This document shows positions 38,922-47,307 of a stretch of 64,000 nt of DNA, piece after piece. Position 1 is the first letter of the stretch. The number at the start of each line of letters is the position of its first letter. This DNA comes from Macrococcus sp. DPC7161 (GTDB lineage: Bacteria > Bacillota > Bacilli > Staphylococcales > Staphylococcaceae), in contig NZ_SDSC01000001.1 of assembly GCF_004117835.1 (NCBI RefSeq), forward strand, positions 434,001 to 498,000, given 5' to 3'. Made by a program: the position numbers and the translations under genes. The notes under the pieces were generated by a model that did no database searches, had not been told where the DNA came from, and saw nothing but the letters and a program-made list of their open reading frames with translations.

Positions 38922-39475
38922 TATTTTATAAAAATGAATGGTATAACGAAAAAAGAATTAGTGAATTTATTTTTATTGAAGATGAAATTAAAAAACCAGA
39001 TATGATATTAATACCAGGAAGTTCTCAAGAAGCTTTAGCAATAAAAGCTGCAGAAATATTTAAAAAATATAATGTGAAGTATATTGTAGTAAGTGGCCAT
39101 TTTAATGAAAAAATTCAACAAACTGAAGCTAGATTTTTATCAGAAATATTAGTTCAATTAGGTGTTCCAAGTGAAAAGATATTATTAGAAGAAACGGCAT
39201 CAAATACACTTGAAAATGCAGAAAAAAGTTTTGAACTTCTATGTAAAAAGAACATAGCTTATGAAAATATTGTGCTCGTTTGTAAAAACTATCATGCCAA
39301 AAGAGCAAAACTTACATACGAAAACATTTTTAAAAATCATCCAATATCAGTTGTACCAGTAATTGATGATCGAAAAGTATTTAAAGACAGTTGGTTTAAT
39401 CACGAAATTACAACAAAGTTAGTAATATCAGAGTTACATAAAATCGAAAAATACCATAAAACTACGATTCATTGA
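38918..39475 (+). CDS. YdcF/ElyC-like DUF218 protein
   Basis: A 185-residue protein of the DUF218 (SanA/ElyC/YdcF) family. Strand-turn motifs characteristic of the family appear: MILIPGSSQEALAIKA (about residues 29-44), YIVVSGHFNE, the ETASNTLENAEKSFEL block and LVCKNYHAKRA. There is no membrane helix, so this is the soluble cytosolic YdcF type, which has been shown to bind SAM in E. coli. That fits its ATGA overlap with a methyltransferase gene. The activity is otherwise unknown. Confidence 0.85.
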   Translation: MIFYKNEWYNEKRISEFIFIEDEIKKPDMILIPGSSQEALAIKAAEIFKKYNVKYIVVSGHFNEKIQQTEARFLSEILVQLGVPSEKILLEETASNTLENAEKSFELLCKKNIAYENIVLVCKNYHAKRAKLTYENIFKNHPISVVPVIDDRKVFKDSWFNHEITTKLVISELHKIEKYHKTTIH

Positions 39476-39491
39476 ATCGTAGTTTTATTTT
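39458..39491. terminator. Bidirectional terminator overlapping a stop codon
   Basis: Stem AAAACTACGATTC/GAATCGTAGTTTT (39458-39470, 39474-39486) with ATTTTT tail. The DUF218 stop codon is in the loop region. Confidence 0.85.
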
Positions 39492-39991
39492 TGTATATTA
39501 TTTATAAATTCGTTAAAAAATCCATCAAAAGGAAACTGCTTATTCGTATAGATATCCATTAAATATCTTTTCATTTCATTAACTGAATTAATTATTTCAG
39601 GCGGATATTTATATTTTACTTTGTTAATTTCAAATTCGTCTTCGTCAACATAATATGCATTATAATTCTGATCAATTATTAAATCAATGTCCAAATCTAT
39701 TAACGTAACAGTATTATTTTCAATTTTAGGTTTATCACAGATGTTGCAATAAAATTCTTTTGATGTACTTTTAATATCGACGTTAATTGTATACCCTTTT
39801 GTTTTTGAAATAAATTCTAATGAATAATCATCAAATTCGTATATTTCATTTCGAGAAAAATGGAATAATCTGCGAGGTGGCGCTGATTTTAATAGTATAT
39901 ATTCTTCGTTTTCAATTATTCGTTCAGACACCCATGCATAATGCAATGAATTATCGTATTTGTATGTTTTGACTAGTATTTTCGAGTTCAT
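39485..39991 (-). CDS. DUF402 family protein
   Basis: A 168-residue DUF402 protein, a family that includes nucleoside tri/diphosphatases such as Ntdp of S. aureus. Typical features are YCNICDKPKIE and TLIDLDIDLIIDQN near residues 100-120, followed by YYVDEDEFE, where the acidic residues would coordinate metal. The N-terminal half is divergent and Lys/Tyr rich. GGAGGT lies 3-4 bases before ATG. It is alone on the minus strand. Activity on nucleotides is inferred from family. Confidence 0.82.
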   Translation of the reverse strand: MNSKILVKTYKYDNSLHYAWVSERIIENEEYILLKSAPPRRLFHFSRNEIYEFDDYSLEFISKTKGYTINVDIKSTSKEFYCNICDKPKIENNTVTLIDLDIDLIIDQNYNAYYVDEDEFEINKVKYKYPPEIINSVNEMKRYLMDIYTNKQFPFDGFFNEFINNIQK

Positions 39992-40095
39992 ATTACCTCC
40001 AAAAAATATAATTAGTTAAAATCTTAAAATATATTGTCTGAATATTCTATATAGTATATATTATACAGTAAATTGAAATATCAGGGGATGATATT

Positions 40096-40893
40096 ATGTA
40101 TACTTCAAAGGAAAGACAAGATTACTTTAATAAAGTTATAAATTTGTTTAAAGATTTAAGTGTAGTAGGAATAGTTCAAATAGGATCAGGTGTGACAGGA
40201 TATTATGATGAATATTCGGATATAGACTTGATGGTAGCTGTACCTAAACCGATTGATAAATACGTAAATGATATATACGAAGTATTAAAACAAATGGGAG
40301 CTAATTTTATCCATGAAGGAAAATTCGGTGATGAAATATTCTTGTTAATACCTTTCTTTGAAAATGGTTTAGAAATGGACATATCAATAATGCCTGTTGA
40401 TTTATTATCGGTGAAATCTCCGCTATGGAAAGTGATTTATGATCCTCAAAAAAAAGTTGAAGGTAAATTATATGAGCTTGATAAAATATTTAGGGAAAAT
40501 AAACAGCCATATAGAATAACTCCAAATATAAAATTTCAATATTTTTATTTGCTAAGAAAATCATTAATTGAGTTGAAACGAAATAATTTAATCGGAGCAT
40601 TATCTCATACTCATCTTATGAAAGAATTCATTCTAGAAATTCAGATTTTAAAAGAGAATAAAAAGCTACATCAATTTAAACGTTACCAGGATTTAGATGA
40701 AGGATTTCAAATGAAATACTTGTCAACTTATGAAATAGCAAATAATAAAAAAGAAATTGAGAAAAAATTGATAGAAATCACAAACTTGTTTCTTGAGGTT
40801 TATAGTTCGTTATATAAAATACCCTTGAATAGCTATGCAGATGAGTATATGGCATTTTTTGGGAACGATGATTTGATAAAAGGTGGTATTTAA
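40096..40893 (+). CDS. Nucleotidyltransferase domain protein (AadK/Lnu-like)
   Basis: A 265-residue protein with a complete pol-beta type nucleotidyltransferase motif near residue 30-48: IGSGVTGYYDEYSDIDLM, giving GS followed by D-x-D. A further acidic strand, EMDISIMPVD (about residue 97), supplies the third carboxylate. The C-terminal half is helical, as in aminoglycoside and lincosamide adenylyltransferases. Substrate unknown; antibiotic modification is possible but not shown. GGGGATG lies about 7 bases before ATG. The next gene begins two bases after its stop. Confidence 0.8.
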   Translation: MYTSKERQDYFNKVINLFKDLSVVGIVQIGSGVTGYYDEYSDIDLMVAVPKPIDKYVNDIYEVLKQMGANFIHEGKFGDEIFLLIPFFENGLEMDISIMPVDLLSVKSPLWKVIYDPQKKVEGKLYELDKIFRENKQPYRITPNIKFQYFYLLRKSLIELKRNNLIGALSHTHLMKEFILEIQILKENKKLHQFKRYQDLDEGFQMKYLSTYEIANNKKEIEKKLIEITNLFLEVYSSLYKIPLNSYADEYMAFFGNDDLIKGGI

Positions 40894-40894
40894 T

Positions 40895-41437
40895 ATGAGT
40901 AAATATTTTATAGGTATTGTACCTCCTGTTGATATTTATAATGCTGTAAGTGCTATTCAAGATTGTTTCTTGGCTAATAAAGGAGTTGAGCCTCATATTA
41001 CATTGAAGGCTCAAAGTGGTTTAACACTTGATGAACTTTGGATAGATGATTTAAGGCATGTGCTTCAAACTATCGATAGTTTTGAAGTGAGTGTTCGTGG
41101 AACTGCATATTTTGGTAATGAGGTACTTTATATTAATGTTTATTCAGAAAACTTAATTTCATTACATAATAATATTTATGATGTGATCCAACCTAGTTTA
41201 AATGACAAGAAAAAATACTTTGAAAGTGATTATTTCGTACCTCATATTACGGTTGGTAAAACAAGTTATTTATCAAAATCATCTAATGAAAAATTGAGTT
41301 TAAATGAACTTCATCAAATGGAAGAAATGGTGGATCTCAAATCTTTCGAAACTAAATTTAAAGTTGATCATTTATGGGTTTATAAATATCAAGATAATGC
41401 TTATCAAAGATATAAGAAAATCTCACTGAAAACTTAG
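40895..41437 (+). CDS. 2H phosphoesterase / RNA ligase-like protein
   Basis: A 180-residue member of the 2H phosphoesterase superfamily (LigT/YjcG/2'-5' RNA ligase-like). The two H-x-T motifs that define the active site are in EPHITLKAQ (about residue 33) and VPHITVGKT (about residue 121). Such enzymes hydrolyse 2',3'-cyclic or linear 2'-5' phosphodiesters in RNA or small nucleotides. ATG 40895 is preferred to 40883: AGGTGG lies about 7 bases upstream, and the preceding stop ends at 40893. It is probably co-translated with the nucleotidyltransferase, a pairing that suggests opposite chemistry on one nucleotide substrate, but this is speculation. Confidence 0.82.
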   Translation: MSKYFIGIVPPVDIYNAVSAIQDCFLANKGVEPHITLKAQSGLTLDELWIDDLRHVLQTIDSFEVSVRGTAYFGNEVLYINVYSENLISLHNNIYDVIQPSLNDKKKYFESDYFVPHITVGKTSYLSKSSNEKLSLNELHQMEEMVDLKSFETKFKVDHLWVYKYQDNAYQRYKKISLKT

Positions 41438-41502
41438 TGTTTCCCGTGACACAATTGATTTAGAAATATTATTTTTTAATTGTAATATTCACCTAATTTA
41501 AT

Positions 41503-41550
41503 TTTTCAACAGTCAAATTACTTGAATTGACTGTTGAAAATCAAATTTTT
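41503..41550 (+). terminator. Terminator-like hairpin before a GNAT gene
   Basis: A perfect 14-bp stem TTTTCAACAGTCAA/TTGACTGTTGAAAA (41503-41516, 41527-41540) with a 10-base loop, then TCAAATTTTT. It ends the transcript of the 2H gene or acts as a leader element for the next gene. Confidence 0.7.
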
Positions 41551-41584
41551 AAATTGGTTTTCGATATATAAGGAGGTAATTGCA

Positions 41585-42097
41585 TTGAATGAATTTAGAG
41601 AATTGACTTTAGAGGATGAAGTTGCTTTCAAAGCATATTTAAATGAATGGGATGATCTTGATGCTATTGTACCTTCGGCAACTAATTTTAGTCGTTATCT
41701 TAGTTTTGAAGATATGGTCCAAAAATTAGATGTTAGAAAGTTTGATGCAGAGTGGATTCCTAATACAACTTTATTCTATTTTGTTGATGGTGTAATTGTA
41801 GGTGCTGCTAATATAAGACATCATCTGAATGAGCAGATGATTAAAACTGGTGGTCATATTGGTTATGGTGTTGGGAAGTCTTATCGTAAACAAGGTTACG
41901 CTACCAAAATTCTTGCTACTGCATTAGATTATTGTAAAACGCTTGGATTAGATAAAGTATTAGTAACGTGTGATGAAGATAATATTGGTTCTAGTAAAGT
42001 GATAATGAATAATGGTGGTGTTGAAGATACGCCATATATACAAAAAGAACCTGGTTTTGAAGGGGTTAAAAGTAGACGTTTTTGGATTGAGTTGTGA
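41585..42097 (+). CDS. GNAT acetyltransferase
   Basis: A 170-residue acetyltransferase. The acetyl-CoA motif A is HIGYGVGKSYRKQGYATKI (about residues 97-115), with the R/Q-x-x-G-x-A loop as RKQGYA, and motif B includes VTCDEDNIGSSKVIMNNGGV. Translation starts at TTG 41585 with AAGGAGGT about 6 bases upstream; the only nearby ATG (41589) is out of frame. First of a run of GNAT genes on this strand. Substrate unknown. Confidence 0.88.
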   Translation: MNEFRELTLEDEVAFKAYLNEWDDLDAIVPSATNFSRYLSFEDMVQKLDVRKFDAEWIPNTTLFYFVDGVIVGAANIRHHLNEQMIKTGGHIGYGVGKSYRKQGYATKILATALDYCKTLGLDKVLVTCDEDNIGSSKVIMNNGGVEDTPYIQKEPGFEGVKSRRFWIEL

Positions 42098-42127
42098 TGG
42101 AAATTTCATTATACGGAGGGGATGTTT

Positions 42128-42640
42128 ATGGAAATTAGGCAGGCAGAGATAAATGATGCAGTAATGATTTTAAATTATTTAAATATTGTTGGTGGACAAA
42201 CTGACAACTTATTATTTGGTGCTGAAGGCTTAGAAATCACTGTTTCTGAAGAAGAAACGATTATCGCAGCAATACAACAATCATTAAAGAGTTGTATGCT
42301 TATAGCTATTGACGAAGATAAAGTGGTAGGTATTGGGAATATATTAGAGAATCGACGTAAAAGAATCAGTCATCATGTACGATTAGCCATTTCAGTGGAC
42401 AAAAGGTATTGGGGAAAAGGTGTCAGTCAAAGTTTGATGAATGGGTTGATTTCATTTGCGAAAGAAAAACATGTTGAAATCATTAGTTTAGAAGTATTTG
42501 AAGACAACATTCGAGCGAGAAAACTGTATGAAAAATATGGCTTTGAAGAAATTGGTTACTTTAAAAATTACGCAAAAATCAATGGGGAATACAAACATGC
42601 TGTATTGATGAATTTGTATTTGAATAAAGATGAAAATTAG
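42128..42640 (+). CDS. GNAT acetyltransferase
   Basis: A 170-residue GNAT enzyme. Motif A is RYWGKGVSQSLMNGLISFA (about residues 97-115) and motif B is LEVFEDNIRARKLYEKYGFE, the classic ending of this fold. ATG 42128 is preferred to 42122 because GGAGGG then lies 7 bases upstream. The gene overlaps the next by 11 bases. The acceptor substrate is not predictable. Confidence 0.9.
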   Translation: MEIRQAEINDAVMILNYLNIVGGQTDNLLFGAEGLEITVSEEETIIAAIQQSLKSCMLIAIDEDKVVGIGNILENRRKRISHHVRLAISVDKRYWGKGVSQSLMNGLISFAKEKHVEIISLEVFEDNIRARKLYEKYGFEEIGYFKNYAKINGEYKHAVLMNLYLNKDEN

Positions 42641-43130
42641 ATTAAGACGTATCCAAATAGATAAAGATCTCATATTTGCTTACCAATGGTACAATAATCC
42701 TCGTGTATTAATAGGATCGGAAGGCAAGCATGTTTCTGGTTATGACTTAACTACAATTAAACGAATGTATACACATTTAAATACTATAGGCCATGTATAT
42801 ATTATAGAAGTATATGTGAATAACCATTGGCATCCGATTGGAGATGTGACGCTAAGTAAAACGATGAACCCTATAGTTATCGGAGATGATCAGTTTCATC
42901 ATAAAGGTATTGGGAAACGAGTTATTCTATTATTGATTCATTTAGCTGAGTTTTATCAATTTAAACATTTAAATGTTAATAAAGTGTTTGAATACAATAT
43001 TGCATCACAGAAACTCTTTGAAAGCATGGGCTTTATCAAAACAAGTGAAAAATTAGATGACAATGGAGAAAAATATTTTCAATATCATATAAATCTGGAG
43101 GAGCATAATGAAGGCATTATTAGTGATTGA
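42630..43130 (+). CDS. GNAT acetyltransferase
   Basis: A 166-residue GNAT of the RimJ/AAC(6')-like type. Motif A reads DDQFHHKGIGKRVILLLIHL (about residues 88-107), and the end reads VFEYNIASQKLFESMGF. Its start overlaps the previous stop by 11 bases and its own end overlaps the isochorismatase-like gene by 23 bases, implying coupled translation of three genes. AAC(6')-like proteins have this opening (LRRIQIDKDLIFAYQWYNNP), but aminoglycoside acetylation is only a possibility. Confidence 0.85.
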   Translation: MKIRLRRIQIDKDLIFAYQWYNNPRVLIGSEGKHVSGYDLTTIKRMYTHLNTIGHVYIIEVYVNNHWHPIGDVTLSKTMNPIVIGDDQFHHKGIGKRVILLLIHLAEFYQFKHLNVNKVFEYNIASQKLFESMGFIKTSEKLDDNGEKYFQYHINLEEHNEGIISD

Positions 43131-43623
43131 TTTCCAAGATAAGTTTCTAAAGCAACGCGATTTCAATGAACTAAAGAAAAAAGTTTATGATTTAATTGAT
43201 TATTTTAAAGCTAAAAGTCATGAAGTGATTGTTGTTGAACATTTAAATGACTTTGAAAACCCAGAGCATAATCCGCTAGACACTTACGTTGAATCACAAG
43301 GGGATATATTTTATGCGAAACTCCAACCAAGTGTATTCAAAAATTCTGATCTGATAAATTACTTAAAATTAAAAGAAATAGAAGAAGTCTTTATTGCTGG
43401 TTTGAACATGGAATATTGTATATTGTTTAATGCGATTGCAGCATATGAACATGGCTTTAAAGTCACCGTTGTTGAAGATGCATGTAGCACTGTTAATAAT
43501 GCAGAAACATATGAGATGCCAGGCCTAGATATTATTGATTTTGTTGGGTCAGTATTGAATTGGTCTAATGTTGTGAAGGTTCTTACTGTTGATGAAGTAA
43601 TTAATGAAAATGAATCGATTTAA
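43108..43623 (+). CDS. Isochorismatase-family cysteine hydrolase
   Basis: A 171-residue cysteine hydrolase of the isochorismatase/nicotinamidase superfamily. The presumed catalytic triad is Asp8 (LLVIDFQDKF), the Lys in YAKLQPSVF near residue 72, and the Cys in GLNMEYCILFNAIAAYEHG (about residue 109), in place of the usual GxxxxxCV. The following VTVVEDACST is family-typical. GGAGGAG lies 5 bases before ATG. Substrate could be an amide such as nicotinamide or a carbamoyl compound; not decided. Confidence 0.88.
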   Translation: MKALLVIDFQDKFLKQRDFNELKKKVYDLIDYFKAKSHEVIVVEHLNDFENPEHNPLDTYVESQGDIFYAKLQPSVFKNSDLINYLKLKEIEEVFIAGLNMEYCILFNAIAAYEHGFKVTVVEDACSTVNNAETYEMPGLDIIDFVGSVLNWSNVVKVLTVDEVINENESI

Positions 43624-43647
43624 TAAATTTTAATACGGAGGTACTTT

Positions 43648-44151
43648 ATGTCTTATCAAATTCGCCCGTTTAATAGATCCGATTATGAAGGGTTATTTAA
43701 ATTATTGTCACATCCAAGTAGTTATCAATATCAGTCATGGAAGATTACAACTTTTGAAGAAGCGGAAAAGTTTTTAGATACGATGGACCAAATGAGAGAA
43801 GGATTAAAGTACCTTGTATTAGAGATAAATAATGAAATTATAGGTGCTTGTCTATTACAACTGAACTTGAAGCATCATGAAGGAGAAATTGGTTACATCG
43901 TTTCACATGAACATTGTGGCAAAGGCTTAGCTACTTATATGGCTAATTATTTATTGGATTTAGGGTTTAATACGTATCAATTAAATCGTATCTTTGCTTC
44001 AACAGATGTGGAAAATATAGCATCATATAAAGTGATGGAAAAAATCGGTATGACACGTGAAGGGTTACTTCGTCAAAATAAAAGAATCAATGACTCATAT
44101 AGAGATAGTTACATTTATAGTATTTTAAGATCGGAGTATCAAAATGGCTGA
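43648..44151 (+). CDS. GNAT acetyltransferase (RimJ/RimL-like)
   Basis: A 167-residue GNAT. The start SYQIRPFNRSDYEGLFKLL and the end VMEKIGMTREGLLRQN identify the RimJ/RimL branch (N-terminal acetylation of ribosomal proteins in E. coli; many other substrates). Motif A is SHEHCGKGLATYMANYL (about residues 92-108). GGAGGT lies 6 bases before ATG. It overlaps the Nudix gene downstream by 8 bases. Confidence 0.9.
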   Translation: MSYQIRPFNRSDYEGLFKLLSHPSSYQYQSWKITTFEEAEKFLDTMDQMREGLKYLVLEINNEIIGACLLQLNLKHHEGEIGYIVSHEHCGKGLATYMANYLLDLGFNTYQLNRIFASTDVENIASYKVMEKIGMTREGLLRQNKRINDSYRDSYIYSILRSEYQNG

Positions 44152-44719
44152 ACTGATTAAAATATATCACGAGAATGGCGAGTTGAAAGGGACTTTACCT
44201 CGAGAAAAAGTACATCAATTAGGAGAATGGCATCATACTTTCCAATGTTTATTCATTGATAAAGATAATATTTACTTACAAAAAAGAAGTAAATCGGTAT
44301 CTAGTTATGTCGGTAAATATGATATTACTATTGGAGGTCATCTTTTAGAAAATGAAACAATTATAGATGGCTGTAGAGAAATCGAAGAAGAATTAGGTGT
44401 TTTAATTTCAGCAAATCAATTAAAACTTTTATGCATGATTCCTGAATCATTAGCAGATGATGAATATTTGGATAATGAGTTTATTAATATCTTTATATGT
44501 GAAGTTAATCAAAAAATACTTTCGTCTATAAAATTTAATGATAATGAAGTTGATGATTTGATTCGTGTGAATATAAAAGATTTTATTCAATTTTGTTTGA
44601 AACCAGACTTTATTTTACAAGGAAGCGGTATTACTAAAAATGAAATTCATAATATAACAAGAGACGACTTTATTCCATATTCAAATTCATATTTTGCAGT
44701 ATTAGGGCATTTATTATAG
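44144..44719 (+). CDS. Nudix hydrolase (IPP-isomerase-like branch)
   Basis: A 191-residue Nudix protein. The Nudix box reads GGHLLENETIIDGCREIEEE (about residues 66-85), with glutamates of REIEEE to bind metal; it is one residue shorter between the first E and R than the canonical 23-residue form. The N-terminal VHQLGEWHHTFQCLFI and LQKRSKSVSSYVGKYD resemble the IPP-isomerase-like Nudix group. It begins within the preceding GNAT gene. Hydrolysis of a nucleoside diphosphate derivative is expected; substrate unknown. Confidence 0.88.
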   Translation: MAELIKIYHENGELKGTLPREKVHQLGEWHHTFQCLFIDKDNIYLQKRSKSVSSYVGKYDITIGGHLLENETIIDGCREIEEELGVLISANQLKLLCMIPESLADDEYLDNEFINIFICEVNQKILSSIKFNDNEVDDLIRVNIKDFIQFCLKPDFILQGSGITKNEIHNITRDDFIPYSNSYFAVLGHLL

Positions 44720-44760
44720 TTAATAATTGTTGTGAAGTTATATTAATCTAAGTAATTTTT

Positions 44761-44803
44761 AAATCGTTATAACTTATTTAACTACCAAGTTATAACGATT
44801 TTA
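44761..44803. terminator. Bidirectional terminator
   Basis: A perfect 15-bp stem AAATCGTTATAACTT/AAGTTATAACGATTT (44761-44775, 44787-44801) between the Nudix gene and the convergent GNAT gene, whose last codons lie in the right arm. Confidence 0.88.
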
Positions 44804-45215
44804 CAAATCCTGAAGCTTTAATTCTATATCCATTATTTATATAAAATTTGTGAGCATTATTTCTTTCTTTCCGATTACCACTATTCAATGTGATAATATC
44901 ACAAGTTAAATCTTTTGCTAGTTTTTCAGACTCTTCTAAAAGCAATTTTCCATAACCTTGATTTTGATAATCTTCGTCAATCACAAATGCAAGTATTCTC
45001 ATGTAACAACCATTCTTTTCAAAGAAAAGCATTTTGCACATCCCACAAAAACCAATTATTCTATCCTCTTTTTCTATCACTAACATATGGTAATCTGGGT
45101 GATTTAATAAATTAATAAATCTGTGTTTATCTGTTGTCAATTCAATAGGATAGCCTAAAGTTTTAAATAATTTTGTTAGTTTTAAGATATCATCTTCTTT
45201 TAGTTTTCGTATCAT
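44790..45215 (-). CDS. GNAT acetyltransferase
   Basis: A 141-residue GNAT, the only one of the first cluster on the minus strand. Motif A is EDYQNQGYGKLLLEESEKLA (about residues 84-103), and the end NNAHKFYINNGYRIKASGF is family-typical. The start fits AAGGAT about 8 bases upstream. It resembles the GNAT at 51481 in organisation. Substrate unknown. Confidence 0.88.
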   Translation of the reverse strand: MIRKLKEDDILKLTKLFKTLGYPIELTTDKHRFINLLNHPDYHMLVIEKEDRIIGFCGMCKMLFFEKNGCYMRILAFVIDEDYQNQGYGKLLLEESEKLAKDLTCDIITLNSGNRKERNNAHKFYINNGYRIKASGFVKSL

Positions 45216-45347
45216 AATTAAATCCTTTCAATCATTTATTAATATTATACCAATAAAAACCGAGTGTTTTAAATATTCTGAATTTAATTTATAATATTTG
45301 TAAGTAGTAGTTCTAAATAAATATTATTGCATTTTAAGGAGGAACAT

Positions 45348-45737
45348 ATGATTCATTGGCACGGAGCATCCGCTATTGTGATTGATAACTCCAAATTATT
45401 AATTGTAAAATCTAAAACAGAACAGAAGTGGACAATTCCTACTGGTGGTTTAGAAACAGATGAAACTAGTGAACAAGCATGTATAAGAGAAGTTTTAGAA
45501 GAAACAGGATACGATGTAAAAATACTTAAATATATCGAATCTAAAGATAAGTCAGTAAAAAATTATCAAGTGAAGGTCGATTATTACCTTTGCTCTGTAA
45601 TTTCAGGTGAATTAATAATAAATGATCCGGATGAAGAGATTGATGAAATAAGATGGGTTTCAAATAGAGAATTTAATGAATTAGACTGGTTATATCCTGA
45701 AGACACTTTTATGATTAAGCAATATATTGGGGAGTAG
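45348..45737 (+). CDS. Nudix hydrolase (MutT-like)
   Basis: A 129-residue protein with a canonical Nudix box: GGLETDETSEQACIREVLEE then TGY, residues about 34-56. The N-terminus IHWHGASAIVIDNSKLLIVK forms the first strands. Such proteins remove damaged or regulatory nucleotides. ATG 45348 follows AAGGAGGAA by 4 bases; an upstream start at 45327 lacks a ribosome site. It ends 5 bases before the frameshifted GNAT gene. Confidence 0.9.
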   Translation: MIHWHGASAIVIDNSKLLIVKSKTEQKWTIPTGGLETDETSEQACIREVLEETGYDVKILKYIESKDKSVKNYQVKVDYYLCSVISGELIINDPDEEIDEIRWVSNREFNELDWLYPEDTFMIKQYIGE

Positions 45738-45742
45738 ATAAC

Positions 45743-46170
45743 ATGACTATTCAATTTAAAACAGAATTTAATGAACTTGATATTGATGCCATCGTTGAGG
45801 TTTATCACTCCGTTGGATGGCTAGGTCATCACAAGGATATTGTACAAAAATTATTCACAGCAAGTACGCATTATGTTTTTGCATATGATGATCATAAAGT
45901 TATTGGATTTGCTCGTGCATTGTCAGTGGCGTGTTTAATGCTGCTATTTATGATGTTGTAGTGCATAAAGCATATCAAGGGAATGGTATTGCGAAATCTA
46001 TTTTAGAGCGATTATTAAATGAGTTTAATCATTTATCTTGTATTCATTTAATCTCAACAACTGGCAATGAAGCTTTTTACAAAAAAATGGGCTTTAAAAG
46101 TTTAAAAACTGGGATGGCGATTTATCATAAGGAACATTTAGCAAATGAATATTTATTTGAGGAGGACTAA
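45743..46170 (+). pseudogene. GNAT acetyltransferase broken by a one-base deletion
   Basis: The frame starting at 45743 (MTIQFKTEFNELDIDAIVEV) runs normally to IGFARALS, then shifts into a false ending at 45961. The correct continuation is in another frame from about 45931 (VFNAAIYDVVVHKAYQGNGI) to the stop at 46170 and carries the GNAT acetyl-CoA motif AYQGNGIAKSILERLL. Reading TCA-GAT-GGC instead of TCA-GT-GGC, that is one A restored between 45926 and 45927, yields one intact chain of about 142 residues. Family homologues read RALSDG-VF at this point. It is either a real pseudogene or a sequencing error; the two halves show no other damage. Confidence 0.85.
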
Positions 46171-46716
46171 ATGCCAAATATTAATATTGAATTACCTAAT
46201 GAAAAATTATTGTCTGATTTGTATTTCTGGCTACATGTTGATGAGGAAAAAGCATCTGATAATTGGAATGGTCCATACTTTCCTAGAAAGAAGTCTGATA
46301 TTACTGAAGATGAATTTATTAAGAAGCAAACTGAACCTACATATTTATTAGAATCGATACCAAAACAAATGGTTATTACAATCGATGGTGAGTTTTTAGG
46401 TACACTTCATGCCTATTGGGAATCTGAAGTGACGAATTGGATGGAGATTGGTATTTGTATATTTAATAAACATTACTGGGGCAAAGGACTTGGGACAATC
46501 GCTCTTCAGTTATGGGTGGATTATATATTTGAACATTCTACATTACATCGAATTGGACTTACTACGTGGTCTGGAAATTATAGAATGATTAAATCAGCTG
46601 CTAAGGTTGGCATGATAGAAGAAGCAAGAATAAGACGAGCAAGAATAGTAAAAGGTGAATATTATGATTCTATTAAAATGGGCATGCTTAGAGAAGAATG
46701 GGAAGCATTGAGATGA
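46171..46716 (+). CDS. GNAT acetyltransferase (RimJ-like)
   Basis: A 181-residue GNAT. Motif A is IFNKHYWGKGLGTIALQLW (about residues 104-122); the end YRMIKSAAKVGMIEEARIRR is typical of RimJ/SpeG-related enzymes. GGAGGAC lies 3-6 bases before ATG, which directly follows the stop of the broken GNAT. The stop overlaps the next start by four bases (ATGA). Acceptor unknown. Confidence 0.9.
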   Translation: MPNINIELPNEKLLSDLYFWLHVDEEKASDNWNGPYFPRKKSDITEDEFIKKQTEPTYLLESIPKQMVITIDGEFLGTLHAYWESEVTNWMEIGICIFNKHYWGKGLGTIALQLWVDYIFEHSTLHRIGLTTWSGNYRMIKSAAKVGMIEEARIRRARIVKGEYYDSIKMGMLREEWEALR

Positions 46717-47276
46717 TTAGAACAGACATATATCATTGGGAAGCGATGGAGTTATCCCAACTAATAAAGGTTATGGATGATGCTAAAGTTCAATACGGTA
46801 TTGCTGGAGGATATGGTATTGAATTGTTCTGTGATAAGTATGTTCGCGATCACAAGGATATAGATGTTTGTGTGCTTGATAAAGATATTCCAATGTTAAT
46901 GAGTTTTTTGATGGAACATGGTTATCGTTTATATAAAGCTTATAAAGGTGTGCTGACACCACTTTATATGAGCGATAAAGTTACAGACGATTTTTCTATT
47001 TGGGTGTCAAAAGGTGAGGACACACCTTTTCTTTTTGAAATTTTAATAGGAAGAACACAAGATAATCATTGGTTATACCGTCGTAATTTAGGGATTAAAT
47101 TCCCTCTTACTGAGGTTTTTATTACTAAAAAAGGTGTTTCCATTTTAAATCCGTTAATTATTTTATTGTTTAAAATGAATAAATCAAAAGTAGAAGAAAA
47201 AGATTGGATTGATTTTGAAGCGGCTAAACCACTTTTAAGTGAAGAAAAGTTAGAGTGGTTGAAGCGTAGTTTTTGA
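46713..47276 (+). CDS. Nucleotidyltransferase, ANT(2'')/Lnu-like
   Basis: A 187-residue protein. The motif AGGYGIELFCDKYVRDHKDI then DVCV (about residues 27-50) is the catalytic block of the aminoglycoside-2''/lincosamide nucleotidyltransferase type, with GG and the R-x-H-x-DID carboxylates. ATG 46713 overlaps the preceding stop (ATGA), which favours it over 46698. Chromosomal relatives are common in Firmicutes and most have no proven drug substrate, so resistance must not be assumed. Confidence 0.82.
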   Translation: MIRTDIYHWEAMELSQLIKVMDDAKVQYGIAGGYGIELFCDKYVRDHKDIDVCVLDKDIPMLMSFLMEHGYRLYKAYKGVLTPLYMSDKVTDDFSIWVSKGEDTPFLFEILIGRTQDNHWLYRRNLGIKFPLTEVFITKKGVSILNPLIILLFKMNKSKVEEKDWIDFEAAKPLLSEEKLEWLKRSF

Positions 47277-47307
47277 TGTATCAATAAGTTGTAATTGGAG
47301 AGATGTT

